A stretch of 64,000 nt of DNA from Hippophae tibetana (taxonomy: Eukaryota > Streptophyta > Magnoliopsida > Rosales > Elaeagnaceae), in the NCBI GenBank assembly GCA_037013495.1, contig CM072812.1, forward strand, positions 58,374,938 to 58,438,937. Direction: 5' to 3'. Position numbers and translations under genes: made by a program. Numbering within the stretch: the stretch's first letter is position 1; each line of letters starts with the position of its first letter. The notes beneath the pieces are model-generated. The model was not told the origin of the DNA and ran no database searches. It saw only the letters and a list, made by a program, of their open reading frames with translations. This document shows, piece after piece, positions 44,601 to 54,727 of the stretch.

Positions 44601-46100
44601 TTGGCGAGGACCACGATGAGGTGTACCTAAGCCTATATATTCATCCCCTAGTAACAATTTTCTTCACACCACAAAATATTTTCCTTCTCTTTTTACTTTA
44701 CTAGTATCCCATTCCTTCTATCTCGATCTTTACAAAAATCAACCTAAAAAACTAGGAATACTAAGAAGTTAAAGCAATCTAAGCCTAAGCTTGACAATCC
44801 CTAAAATAGTGTGCCCATTCTCGGTAAGCATCCTATGAATATCCATGAATTCCCTAAAATTGAGAAAAAGTTGGCTTATTTTTCTTGGATTTCTCTTTGC
44901 TTTCTTACTTTCTTTATAACGATGAGTTTGTTAGGGAGTTTTATGTTTCCTTTCCTTGTGATGTTTCTTTTGTTTTCTCTATCTCCTTTGTCTTTAGAGG
45001 ATGTAAAGTTACTTTCTCTAGAGATTATATTTTTAGCTTATTATCTCTTCCTGATAATCAATTTCTTTCATTTCTTATCATTCATTTGAGTTTGAAAATA
45101 TTATTTCCACCTATCTTTCCCTTTGATTTGATCTTGGATATACTTGCAACATTATTTAGATGGTGAACCAGTTGATTTAGCCTAATCACACTTATCTTGG
45201 CAATTCCCTTATTGTTAACTCTACTACCCCTAATCGTCTTCTAATTAATTTTTATAGTGTTATCATCCATCCATGTTCTTATCTTCACACTGTCCCTCCA
45301 TACCGAAGACACTTTCTCAGTGCAATCTTGAATGGTGACTCTATAGATCTCGCTAGTATAATTTATAAAACCATCATTTTCATACAGTTGGTCCACCTTT
45401 TACACTTCACTATCCTTATTTGATATCAATATATGATTCTTTTCTTTTTTGTAACATTTCTTTTGCTTATACAAACAGAGTTACTCTCTCTCACACTCTT
45501 TACACTACAATTCATGTGTCTCAGTGTTCGCCAACTATTGATCCTTCTTCTTCTTCTTTGAATGCTACTCAGTCAATCCATTATGAGTCCATTCTTGTTT
45601 GTTCTACACCTTCTACTTTTGTTCCTTTCAGTGATGAGTCTAGTAGTCTCTTTACTGATGTTCTTTTTAAGTTGTATAATTTTACACAGAATGTCATGGA
45701 TATGCATATATAATTTTCTAAGGGTATTATAACTTCTTATCATTACATTATACCACCTCTTATTCATACCTTATCCATATCTTCTACCTCAATCAAACTC
45801 TAACCTCACTCTAGTGGTTGTTCTCTTGGGTCAATTTTATCCATGTTTACTTTGTTTTATGGAGATGAAAACAATATTTCCTTTAAGACCAACCATTCCT
45901 TTGACAAATTTGGTGCCAATGTTCTACATCCTAAAACTGCTACACTACCTTCAACCCCTACTAATATTAGACAGTCTACTCATCTGGGTTCCCTTGGGAA
46001 TGATGATGCATGAGAGGGATATGGAGAGTGGTAACTCATTTTTTTTCTTTTGCATTAGTTTCCTTCATTTCTTTGCTTTAAAATTTTGTAAGATAAAGTT
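44600..46100 (+). pseudogene. Copia-C downstream ORF remnant (plant 'putative transposon protein' type)
   Basis: Tracts such as YNDEFVREFYVSFPCDV, VFSISFVFRGCKVTFSRDYI and LSLPDNQFLSF (44920-45070, frame of 44885) resemble the domain found downstream of pol in SIRE-like copia elements and in loose plant 'putative transposon protein' genes. Before it lie proline/threonine/lysine-rich tracts (TKKLKQSKPKLD, about 44763). A Ser-rich stretch follows (45530-45650). It occupies the place of the env-like ORF; the function is unknown and the reading is broken. Confidence 0.5.
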
Positions 46101-46802
46101 TAGTCGATGAGATGAGTTTGTTATTTTTGCTTGATATCTGCTTTGGTTTGTGTTGTCTATATATTTTCTTTAATCTCATCTACCATGTTGCATGAATGTT
46201 AGGATTATTACATATTTGTATGCCTTTTCTCCCTCATATATAGGTATTTTTTTTACTTTTTGCCTCAAAAAGAAGGAAAAGTTTGTGTGCATAACTATAT
46301 GTTTGTTGCCATACTATGTGTTGCATGCATGGTGAGTGTAGGATTGCACTACATGTTAAATAATTTGTATTCACTTAAGGGAAATGTTGCATTAACTTAG
46401 GGGAAGTTGTGTACATTGTATGCATCTTTACCTATCATTGTGTACCTGTGTAAGGGTAACACAATAGTATATGGATAAACTACACGTTATTTATATATGA
46501 TACATTCACATGGTATATTTTTGTTTTATATGTGTAAGTTATAGATATAAATTGAAGTCTTCAAACTTCAAGTGTTCCTTATTTTTTAGAGTGACTGAGG
46601 TTGCTTTAGTTGATCTATGAAGATGGATGGAGAGTACAAGATGGATGCACTTGGAGTAGGTCCATTTTTTGCGTTTAGTGTACATCGCTATTTTGATCAT
46701 TCAAAACAAACAACTTTAGGTCATCTTTATGATAATCTCATGATTGATTTGTGTTTGAACTTCATTGTGCAGTGTTTTGCAAGGAAAGCCAAAGAGGGAG
46801 AT

Positions 46803-48157
46803 TATAATTCTATTTGTACTTTTTGTTTGTGTGTTGGCTTTCAATATGCAAAACACATTGTCTACTTATTTTACTTAGTGTTTTGTTTTCCTCTGTGTAA
46901 GGATAGTTGCGGTGGATAAGTAATGCTCACACACATATAATTAGCAACACTATATTTAAAAGCATGTTTTCACACACCATGGGGTTGGTTATTTAGTATA
47001 CATGCTAGGCCATAAGTATGAGATGTTTTTTTCTTTTTAGGTGTAAGTATTTTTGAAAATAACTCAACAATTTTTGTAACAAAAAATTATGATTTTTGGC
47101 ACCTCGACACACCCTTCAAGAAGGGGCATCCCCGCACCCCTTGGTACAACCTTGGTGACGTGGTTTATGTGGTCCATGGTGAGGTAGCCCATCCATTTAG
47201 TTATGGTGAGGAATGTAATGAGGTAGCTTGTCCAATTGGTTTCCCCTTTTAAATACCCTTCCATTCTTCTCTTCTCCTAACCCCATGATTTTAGTACCAA
47301 ATTTTACATTAAGAATTACATTTGCTTCACAAATTATTTTTGGAGAGCTTACTTTATTTACTTCAATGTTGTTGGCAAAAAAGAACGCTTGAATATTGAG
47401 CTTAAGACTATTTTGTTTCTTGTATGAGACGTAACATTGAGAGTTTGGCCTAGTTATTAAACTAAGATATCAAACATTAGTTGTGTGTATACATGGTTTG
47501 ACTGTATGTCTCCCGTAAATGATTTGAGATTTATGGACTATGTGTCCCTGGTTGATTATTGGTTTCCTCATGATTAAGGGTGGTCCTTATGGTTTATAGA
47601 ACTATTATCTTCTTTTTATTGATATGTGATTTATAACCAAAACACAATGAAGGAAAGTCGGGTTCATGTGACAACCAGTTGTTGCAAAGGAAGAAAGCGA
47701 GGGCAATAGTAGGTACTTTGGATAGAGGTCTTAATTTATAGAGTATTGATGGTTTTATTTCTGTTAGAGTTGTAATTTTTCATTTCTTAGTGAATTACTT
47801 TGTGCCAAGTGATTTCCATAAGCAATGCAACAATGTTATCACATAGATACAGTCACTATATGGGTTTATCTCATTATATTGCTTGTTGTAGTACCATCTG
47901 ATTTTAAGGTGTGTATGTTCCAACATACTAATGCTTAAATTCTTATTAGAAAACTTTTACTATTTATCTAATTTGTACTTATTAAACTATATATATGTAC
48001 TGATAGTTTTATATTTATCTGTGATTTTCATATTTACTTTTTTTGGTATGTGTTCTGTTTAAGTGTTTATTATTCTATTTCTTGCGAGTTAGGGACAATT
48101 CTTTAAGGATTTTGTACCTCCTTACCCTTGTTATAAATTGGGTTGTGGACTCTTTCA
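46803..48157 (+). repeat. Copia-C 3' LTR
   Basis: It follows CAAAGAGGGAGA directly, begins TATAATTCTATTTG and ends GGACTCTTTCA. A TATA-like TTTTAAATACCC lies near 47250 in the part missing from the 5' LTR. Confidence 0.8.
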
Positions 48158-48715
48158 TATGCATTATGGGGATACCATATAGCTTACAAGGCACTTATTG
48201 GTAGGAATCCTTACCGATTGAATTTTGGAAAGGCATGCCATTTGTTCATTAAGATTTAGCATATGGCATATTGGGAAATCAAGAAGTTGAACATGGGCTT
48301 TGAACAAGTAAGAGAGAAATGCTTACTTCAACTTGAAGAACTAGAAGGGTTTAATGATGAAGCCTATGAAAATGAAAAAAATCTACAAAGAACGTACTAA
48401 GAATTACCATGATAAGGGCCAAGTTCATAGGTAAAAATATACAAAGAACCTATAAAGAATTACCATGATAAGGGCCAAGTAAGTAGGTATCTTTATCCTG
48501 AAATAAAAGTACTCTTGTTTATTTCTCATTTTAAATTATTTCCGGTAAAGTTGAAGTCTAGATTGGGTAGACAAATCTTTCCCCATAGAGTTGTACAATT
48601 GATGAACTCAAAGACTCAAATGTCATTCAAGGTGAATGGACATCATATGAAGCCTTACTTTGAAGGAGTCAATGCAAATGGGGACATTCAATGTCTTGAA
48701 GTGCATGGTCCTTAA
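48158..48715 (+). pseudogene. Athila-A integrase C-terminal part
   Basis: Starting just after copia-C, tracts aligned with Athila-1 4300-4800 appear in order: NPYRLNFGKACHL, AYWEIKKLNMGFEQ, REKCLLQLEELE, then LFPVKLKSRLGRQIF and MSFKVNGHHMKPYFEG. A 60-70 bp stretch around 48380-48480 (with CCATGATAAGGGCCAAGT twice) is duplicated. Broken. Confidence 0.85.
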
Positions 48716-49800
48716 CCTCAAGAAACATCTTCCTAAGACATTAAAGAAAGTACTTGGTAGGAGATAACTCACTATTTTTTGTAGTATTCTTTCCTTTTTT
48801 TAATTTAGCTATTTTAATTTATTTATTTTAGTTAATTTTCTAATTTGCAACTTTTGATTGCTTTTTTGAACATATGCATAGTTAGAAACATTGAAGACAA
48901 TGTTAAGTTTTGGTTTGAGGAAGCAAATAGGTCCAATATAAAAACTTTTGATAGTAAATTGTCATGCTTTTAGTCAATTGAAGGGAGTAATTGAATCTTA
49001 TGAATTTTTTGTTTGATTTCTTAAACATGTTCAAGGTTTATTGTAAAAGTATGCTTGGAATGTTGAATTTGAGATAAAGCCAAATTTGTTGTCTAGGAAT
49101 CAAATAGTGGAGACTACCTTCTAATATTGTTGAGCCTATAGCATTTTATTTTTAGAGAATATTTCTTCTACTCTTTTAAACACTTTTCCTGTGATTATAA
49201 ATTGTTAGATGATCTCTATAGGTTTTACTTAGGATTTTAAACTATCAAATGAAGTCTCATTTACTTATTTTTAATGTTTTGATTAAATGACTAGGGTTGA
49301 AATTCAAAGTGGGTGCCTATCTTCATATCATACTTGACTTCTAGTGAATAAATGATACATATGAGGTTTTCTTAGGAAAAAAAGAAACTATAATAGCCAC
49401 TCGCCATAATATAACTAAATACTATGACCTTGAAATCTTGGAAGTAGTGATATGGTTATTACAAGAAAGTAGAAAATAACCCCTTGAAGTCAAATGCATT
49501 TTCATTCATCTATAGGCATAGATTTGATATTTCTTTCTTAATGAGTTTTATTAAAGTATGATATGAGAAATGTGGTCATTTCTTAATCCAACATTTAATT
49601 ATTTTCATGAGATCTATGTTATGCAAATGTGAGCCTTTTCTTATTTGTAAGCATATGCAAACCTAGTTGTGTTCTACTTTACATAATTTCTATCCTCATA
49701 TACTATGTAGTGTACTTGACCCCTAGCGTCGATGTGTTATTAAGATTATATCTTGTGAGGAATAAAGTTAAAATGAAATTTGAATAATGTTCATATGTTT
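48716..49800 (+). other. Athila-A 3' non-coding region
   Basis: It starts with the decayed post-integrase block (CTAAGACATTAAAGAAAG, 48735) and holds a decayed PPT-like motif (CATTGAAGACAATG, 48889). There is no coding sequence. The 20 bp ending at 49800 are nearly repeated at 49801. Confidence 0.65.
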
Positions 49801-51385
49801 TGAATAATGTTCATATCATTATTTAAGTGAATTTATATGCTCGAAAACATAAATATTTTTAGTTGTATTTTAGGTATTTTTCGCTTCAAAACTATAAATT
49901 GATCAACACATGAAGAATAACATCTGAAGCACTCATTTACACTTTAAAATCTTAAAGGAATAATGTATGTAATCTTTACATGTTAAATCAACCAATATGC
50001 AAGGCGTACAAACCAAGAATTGAAGCGAAGTCTTGCATGCCACGACCAAGATATAGTGGCCCGTAGTGCACTACTCACTGTATAGATTCATTGGAAATAT
50101 TGTTTGTTCTATGTCGCGAGTAGAAAGAATGATCCGTAGTGTGACATGTTTGAGATTGAATCAAGAAAGCCTCTACATATCTTTGGTCATGGCACAGTAA
50201 AATTTGGGCCAAGGTACCTATTTATTAATTCACCCAATGCCCTTCAATGCCAGTCTCGGCCTATAAATTAAAACTTGCGTCTTTATGTCTACTATGCAGC
50301 CATATATTATAATGTAGGTTTTAGAATTTTCTTTCAACTGCCACTTTTATTTTTTCTCAATTTTTAGTTTTTACATTAGGTTAGATTCATAAATAGTAAT
50401 AGGTAGATTTTGGGGGTTTTTCAAATCATGAAAAATACAAAAGATACATGTATATTCAAAGAATAATTTGAGGATCAAGATCACAATTAGGAAGCAGAAC
50501 ACGCCTTCCTATCTTTAATTGGCATGGTAGATCATATTTATGTTCATTTATTTTTATATAGATATTTAATCTTTCTGTATATTATAAATGTTATTTTTAA
50601 TTTACTAGTCATTTATTAAATCTAATTATGTCTCGGTGATTATTACTATGAAAAATAAGTTTTGTTGCCATGTTTGTGAACATTAAGTTAGGTAAATATT
50701 TTTATAAAATAAATTGAGATAATTTCTTAAATCAAGATTTCTACAAAATTTATTATTGATTAATATATTGATGACATATTTTTGGTAATAAATTTAAAAT
50801 ATGAAAGTTAGGTTTCAAAAACACCATTTATATCAAATTTTAACACCTTGAATATGAGTTTAAATTGTGTTCCCCACCTAAAGCATTTATTGTTTGCTAC
50901 TTCTTTAGAAATGTAACATAATTTAATCTAAACAATTGTTGATCCAACCTATGGATATTAATTAATTTTATTAATAAAGAATTTGATCCCCATCTAAAGA
51001 TATTTTCATACAAAATAGAAAAAAATCAATAAAGATAATTTATATCTTTAATAATTTAATTAATTTAAAGCAATCAAGGTTAACTAGCTAATTATTCACA
51101 TAAATTTTTCATTGATTGTTAATTGTTTATGTGTCTAGAATTTATTGAATATCCTCATTCCTATCTTTATTATTTTTAATTATATGTTATTAGACTAAAA
51201 TTTAAAAAATCAAATACTGTTACAAAATGTTAGGTTTATTTTTCATTATTATTTTAAGAAGTTTGTTAAATTATTTAAAATCACATAGTTCCTCTTTATA
51301 TCGACTCTATCATTATACTTATTGCTTATTATAAGTTATTCGTGCCCTTGCGAGCTTATAATAAATTTATTAAATTTGATTATTA
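49801..51385 (+). repeat. Athila-A 3' LTR
   Basis: It starts TGAATAATG; the alignment with the 5' LTR runs through TTAAGTG and TTTTAGGTATTTTT. The middle (50570-50830) matches the Athila-1 LTR. It ends in ATTATTA with the CTTGCGAGCTTATAA tract 45 bases earlier. TGGCCCG and CGAGTAG motifs occur near 50065-50125. Confidence 0.65.
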
Positions 51386-51391
51386 AGTTTT

Positions 51392-51650
51392 TGGCAACAA
51401 TGCTGGGGAGAAATAATGTTTTAAATTTTTATTATCATATTCTTAAAGGTTTTTTTGTAAATATTCGTGATTTTTTGTTTTGTGATTTTTTTGTCAATGG
51501 GTTTTTACTTTAAATATAAAAAATAGAACAAGAATAATTTGAAAAATTAAAATAAAATTAATATATAAAAATATGTTAAAAATAATTAAAATTTCAAAAA
51601 CTTATTTTAGTTCATTTTTACTTTTTATTTTAACTTCTTTTCTTTTATTA
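51392..51650 (+). other. tRNA-Asp-type primer site and leader after the Athila-A 3' LTR
   Basis: TGGCAACAATGCTGGGG (51392-51408) matches tRNA-Asp at 12 of 17 positions, with the AGTTTT spacer expected after a 5' LTR. T-rich leader follows to about 51650, where pararetrovirus coding sequence begins. An LTR carrying a primer site on its outer side means a second Athila unit started here. Confidence 0.7.
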
Positions 51651-51660
51651 ACTTGACTTT

Positions 51661-52697
51661 AAGAAATAGCCAACTGAGGTGGTAACCATTATTGAAAAAC
51701 AATTTTTCAACCAAAACCCTTATTTGGCCGTTCAAAATTATTTTGGAAAAGGAATCTTTTATAGGCCATCCTTATCTTCAAAAACTCCTCAATACTATTA
51801 AATTATTTTGAAAATCACTGGTAGTGTGGAATTCAAACATTTCCACTATCCTAAATCAATAGAAGTGGAGTTTTCAACTGCCAAACTCCATAAAATCATA
51901 TCTCCAACAGATTGGAAAAATGATTTATATAAGCAGCTGGCTTTCCCAGTCAGTGCAACACATTCCATCCCACATTGTACCTCATACAATTATTGGGATT
52001 ATCACCAGGCATGGTTTAATGCATTCCTTATTCAAAATAAAGATAACCAACATTCTTGGTTATTTTTCTTTGTTAATAAATCTATTAATCCAAACCGGTT
52101 CCCATCTTGGTTTTTACAATGGTGGAAACTATTCGGAAACCTTTCATCAATTCTTATATCGCCTGTGAAAGAAAGTTATGAATCTTTCCAATTACATTAC
52201 AAACCATCCATAGAGGAAGCTAGATTCCCTCCTTTGTGCATATTTTGTTCAAAATTTTACATTCCTTGGGTACGTCAATAGGTCTTGTACCCAGAAGCAT
52301 CAGAGGTAATGACTATCAAACGTTCATTTCAAATCAAGTGGTGGTCGTCATTCACGATCCCAAAAACACTCTTATTACCAGCTGTTGAGAAATGGATGAC
52401 ATAGAAAGATTACAAGGATCACCCAATGAAGGACATATAAGCTTCTTCATTATTATTAGCACAAAAGGTGCACACTAACGCCCTAATTGCTCAAGCAAAA
52501 ACAAAATAAGAACTCTTGGAAATCATCAAGCAACTATCATCTGGGAAAACATCTGAGACACCAAAAGAAGAGCTATCTGATTCGGATGAAACACAATGAC
52601 CCGATAAAACAGTTACTCCATCACAACCTTCAGAAGAGGATTTAATTGACTTAGAGACCTCAACTATAGATATCAACTTTTGGGTCCCTAAAAAATA
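51661..52697 (+). pseudogene. Pararetrovirus second ORF, C-terminal part
   Basis: The longest open part is 51808-52281. Aromatic-rich tracts YNYWDYHQAWFNAFLIQN, HSWLFFFVNKSINPNRFPSW and FLQWWKLFG, then IKWWSSFTIPKTLLLPAVEK, recur in the protein of unknown function that follows the polyprotein in florendovirus-like genomes (recognition from memory of the pattern, not a search). It ends in an acidic Ser/Glu tail (TPKEELSDSDE, PSQPSEEDLIDLE). It lies upstream of the polyprotein here because of circular permutation. Confidence 0.6.
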
Positions 52698-53390
52698 GGA
52701 GCACAATATTACTATTTAAACATTGGGCCTGTCTGTCCATTACTAATTAAATTGGGCTTGCGTGTCCATTACTGTTTATCATTGGGCCTGCGTGTCCATT
52801 ACTGTTCATAGGCCCATAATTGGCCCATTATTATTTTTTAGGACAACTAATTGTTTAAATCAGAAAACGACAAAACTGCAAACGGTGCCGACAAGGTTAT
52901 TGTTCCATTACTCGTATAGTACCCAACATAATACTGTTCAAATTTCTGTTTGGAATAATGAAGCAACTACTATTCACAATAGTAGTCAAGATTCCTACAA
53001 TATCAAGTGGCATACCAATTACTGTTCAATGAATAGTAAAATCATCTCCCACAGTACAATCTCTTGGTTATTTAAGAATAACGAAGTCAGAAGGGAAGGG
53101 GTTCCAATTTTAGCCAAGAATTATCTCTACTCTTGAATTCTCTCTACTCTGATTCTATTTTAAATTATAATATTTTAGATTATAATTAAGTAAGTGTGTT
53201 TAATTAAGTTTTTTTTTTATTTTAAGTTTGTTTTATTTTAATTTTAAGTTATTTATTTTATTGTAATACAATATGGCCGGCTAAGCCGCCTAATCTATCA
53301 ATATAATATGTTTGTATTGTTAAGAATGTGTTCTTAAATTTAAATATGATTGCCTTTACTAATAACCTCCCAGATCCTAGGTGGACATTA
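52698..53390 (+). promoter_or_regulatory. Pararetrovirus intergenic/promoter region with TGGGCC/T cluster
   Basis: Three near-repeats of about 29-30 bp (starting 52722, 52751, 52781) each begin ATTGGGC(C/T)TG and contain GTGTCCATTACT. Two inverted copies (GGCCCAT, 52811; GGCCCATT, 52822) follow. TGGGCC/T is the plant site II motif bound by TCP factors. Short ACTATTCACAATAGT-type palindromes lie near 52970. A weak TATA-like TTATTTAAG stands at 53068, placing a start near 53100 (inference). Confidence 0.65.
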
Positions 53391-53404
53391 TGGTATCAGA
53401 GCCA
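53391..53404 (+). promoter_or_regulatory. Pararetrovirus primer-binding site (initiator tRNA-Met)
   Basis: TGGTATCAGAGCCA is a perfect 14-base complement of the initiator tRNA-Met 3' end, the primer used by all caulimovirids and the conventional first base of the genome. No LTR precedes it, which separates it from copia. Confidence 0.92.
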
Positions 53405-53932
53405 AGGGGTTAGATTAAATATTATAATACATGCAGTAGTTAATATTCATTAGTATTATTCTCTGTGTTTTCAAAACATCCATCTCTCCTTTCAGTACTA
53501 GCTTGTACTAATACATATAACTTAGTTGTTCACTCTAATAGAAGAGGTAAGGTTGTTGCAGAAATGCATAGATCCATGTAAAGGGTTGTAAGTCCCGCTT
53601 AAGCCGTGTGAAAGGTGTTCAGGGCATTAATACCTTATAAATATCGGTGGTTTAGCAAATGACCAAATCTATTAGGTAAGTATTATAAGTTATAAGTATT
53701 CTTATAAGAGATAGAACAAGAACTTAAATGTTAATTACTTCATGCATTGATTATTTAAAATAATTCCATGACTTAAATTTCATGACATATACTATGTATC
53801 TTGTTTGTTATTAATAGACTTGCAATTTATTTGTTAAGAATCGTATTTACCATGCAATACATATTATATTGATGATTAGTTTTAACCATATTTGTTTACA
53901 TTTATATTTATATTTTATTTCAACTTAGAAAT
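53405..53932 (+). other. Pararetrovirus leader with short ORFs
   Basis: A 528-base leader between the primer site and the first long ORF. It contains several small upstream ORFs, including a five-codon one (53564-53581) that overlaps an ATG-TAA start-stop. Caulimovirid leaders typically use short ORFs for ribosome shunting; that use here is inference. Confidence 0.5.
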
Positions 53933-54727
53933 ATGCCACATAAAAGCTTTTCAGGATCATCATCTTTATTACATAAAACTTCATCATCTTCTTCAAAAAA
54001 GTCTTATATTACAAATAGTAACGAAGTTACTATTAAAAATTTTGAAAAATCAATTGATCGTTGGAAAGTTCCAAGGATCAGTAACAACCAAATTTATCAG
54101 ACAAAACTGATGAATCTTTTCAAAACAGATTACATTATTAAAACTGAAGAAAGGGATCTTCAACTTTCATTACCTTTTGAATCAATCCAACTTCTTTCAA
54201 AAGAATCATTACAGAAACATTATAATAAGAAATTCAAATATGTGCATATAGGCCTAGTCCAGATGGGATTGAGACCTTTAACCCGACTAGGGTTAAGTTC
54301 ATCAATACTAGCAGTCTCAAGGGATGCTAGATTAATAGATTTCAAGGAATCTTTATTAGGAACGGTAGAAACAGGTTTAGGATTAGGACCTATATCCTTT
54401 AACTGCTTTCCGAACATAGTAGCATCTATTGCAGATCCCCAAATATTAAAAATCTTAACTCTTCAAATCCAAACTCATAATACTAATGTGTTACTAGGGA
54501 TAATTACGTTAGCCTTATTATTTAGAGTACATTATAAAATTATGACGTCCACTTGGGACATAAAAAATATTCATAACTCTACTAAAGGAGAAACCTTATT
54601 ATTACAAACAGATTTGTCTAGATCTAATATTACAATAGCTAGACCAATTAGTTGGGATAGCGTAGTATACCCAGATAGGTGGCTACTACAAGGAATTTTC
54701 CAACCAACATCTAAAACACATCAATAG
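53933..54727 (+). CDS. Pararetrovirus movement protein domain (264 codons open)
   Basis: Caulimovirid movement proteins form tubules through plasmodesmata for cell-to-cell spread. The frame begins with a Ser-rich, basic N terminus (residues 3-25). The 30K-type core follows: YVHIGLVQMGLRPLTRLGL near 103, then SRDARLIDFKESLLGTVET with the conserved Asp near 131. GPISFNCFPN and ILTLQIQTHN follow, with an ALLFRVHYKIMTS strand. It ends with WDSVVYPDRWLL. In this family it is the N-terminal part of one polyprotein. It is the best-preserved part of this copy; the start is the first Met after the leader. Confidence 0.88.
   Translation: MPHKSFSGSSSLLHKTSSSSSKKSYITNSNEVTIKNFEKSIDRWKVPRISNNQIYQTKLMNLFKTDYIIKTEERDLQLSLPFESIQLLSKESLQKHYNKKFKYVHIGLVQMGLRPLTRLGLSSSILAVSRDARLIDFKESLLGTVETGLGLGPISFNCFPNIVASIADPQILKILTLQIQTHNTNVLLGIITLALLFRVHYKIMTSTWDIKNIHNSTKGETLLLQTDLSRSNITIARPISWDSVVYPDRWLLQGIFQPTSKTHQ

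Larger units (their letters stand above)
38942..48157 (+). mobile_element. Copia-C: SIRE-like Ty1/copia element, broken, both LTRs
   Basis: The LTRs are 38942-40004 and 46803-48157. A tRNA-Met primer site follows the first and a polypurine tract (CAAAGAGGGAGA, 46790-46801) precedes the second. Gag with zinc knuckles and a downstream second ORF region are present; the protease-integrase-RT-RNase H core is not found. Gag carries a 1.9-kb insertion (41457-43392). Very many breaks. The flanks are an inverted LTR on the left and Athila-A integrase on the right; no target duplication was seen. Confidence 0.75.
20350..51650 (+). mobile_element. Athila-A: old Athila-type element split by later insertions
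   Basis: The parts are a 5' LTR (20350-20918), tRNA-Asp primer site, gag (to 22942), protease (36948-37190), integrase end (48158-48715), 3' non-coding region and 3' LTR (49801-51385). Between them lie Athila-B, an inverted LTR and copia-C. Gag and protease align with Athila-1 on either side of Athila-B. RT and most of integrase are not found. It is heavily broken (well over ten breaks) and is the oldest of the three Athila units by primer-site decay. The 3' LTR is followed by a primer-like site rather than a plain flank, so the right border at about 51650 is where pararetrovirus sequence begins. Confidence 0.75.

Noticed and set aside
44811-45089. Hydrophobic frame resembling a membrane protein
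   Set aside because: The overlapping frame at 44885-45166 carries recognisable retroelement-domain motifs; the hydrophobic run is its frame shadow in T-rich DNA.
38937-48162. Target duplication for copia-C
   Set aside because: Flanks GTGGT and TATGC do not match. The left flank is an inverted LTR and the right is Athila-A integrase, so the site has been rearranged.
52762-53136. 124-codon frame across the TGGGCC repeats
   Set aside because: The region has promoter-like repeats and lies in the pararetrovirus intergenic region; the translation resembles no viral protein.
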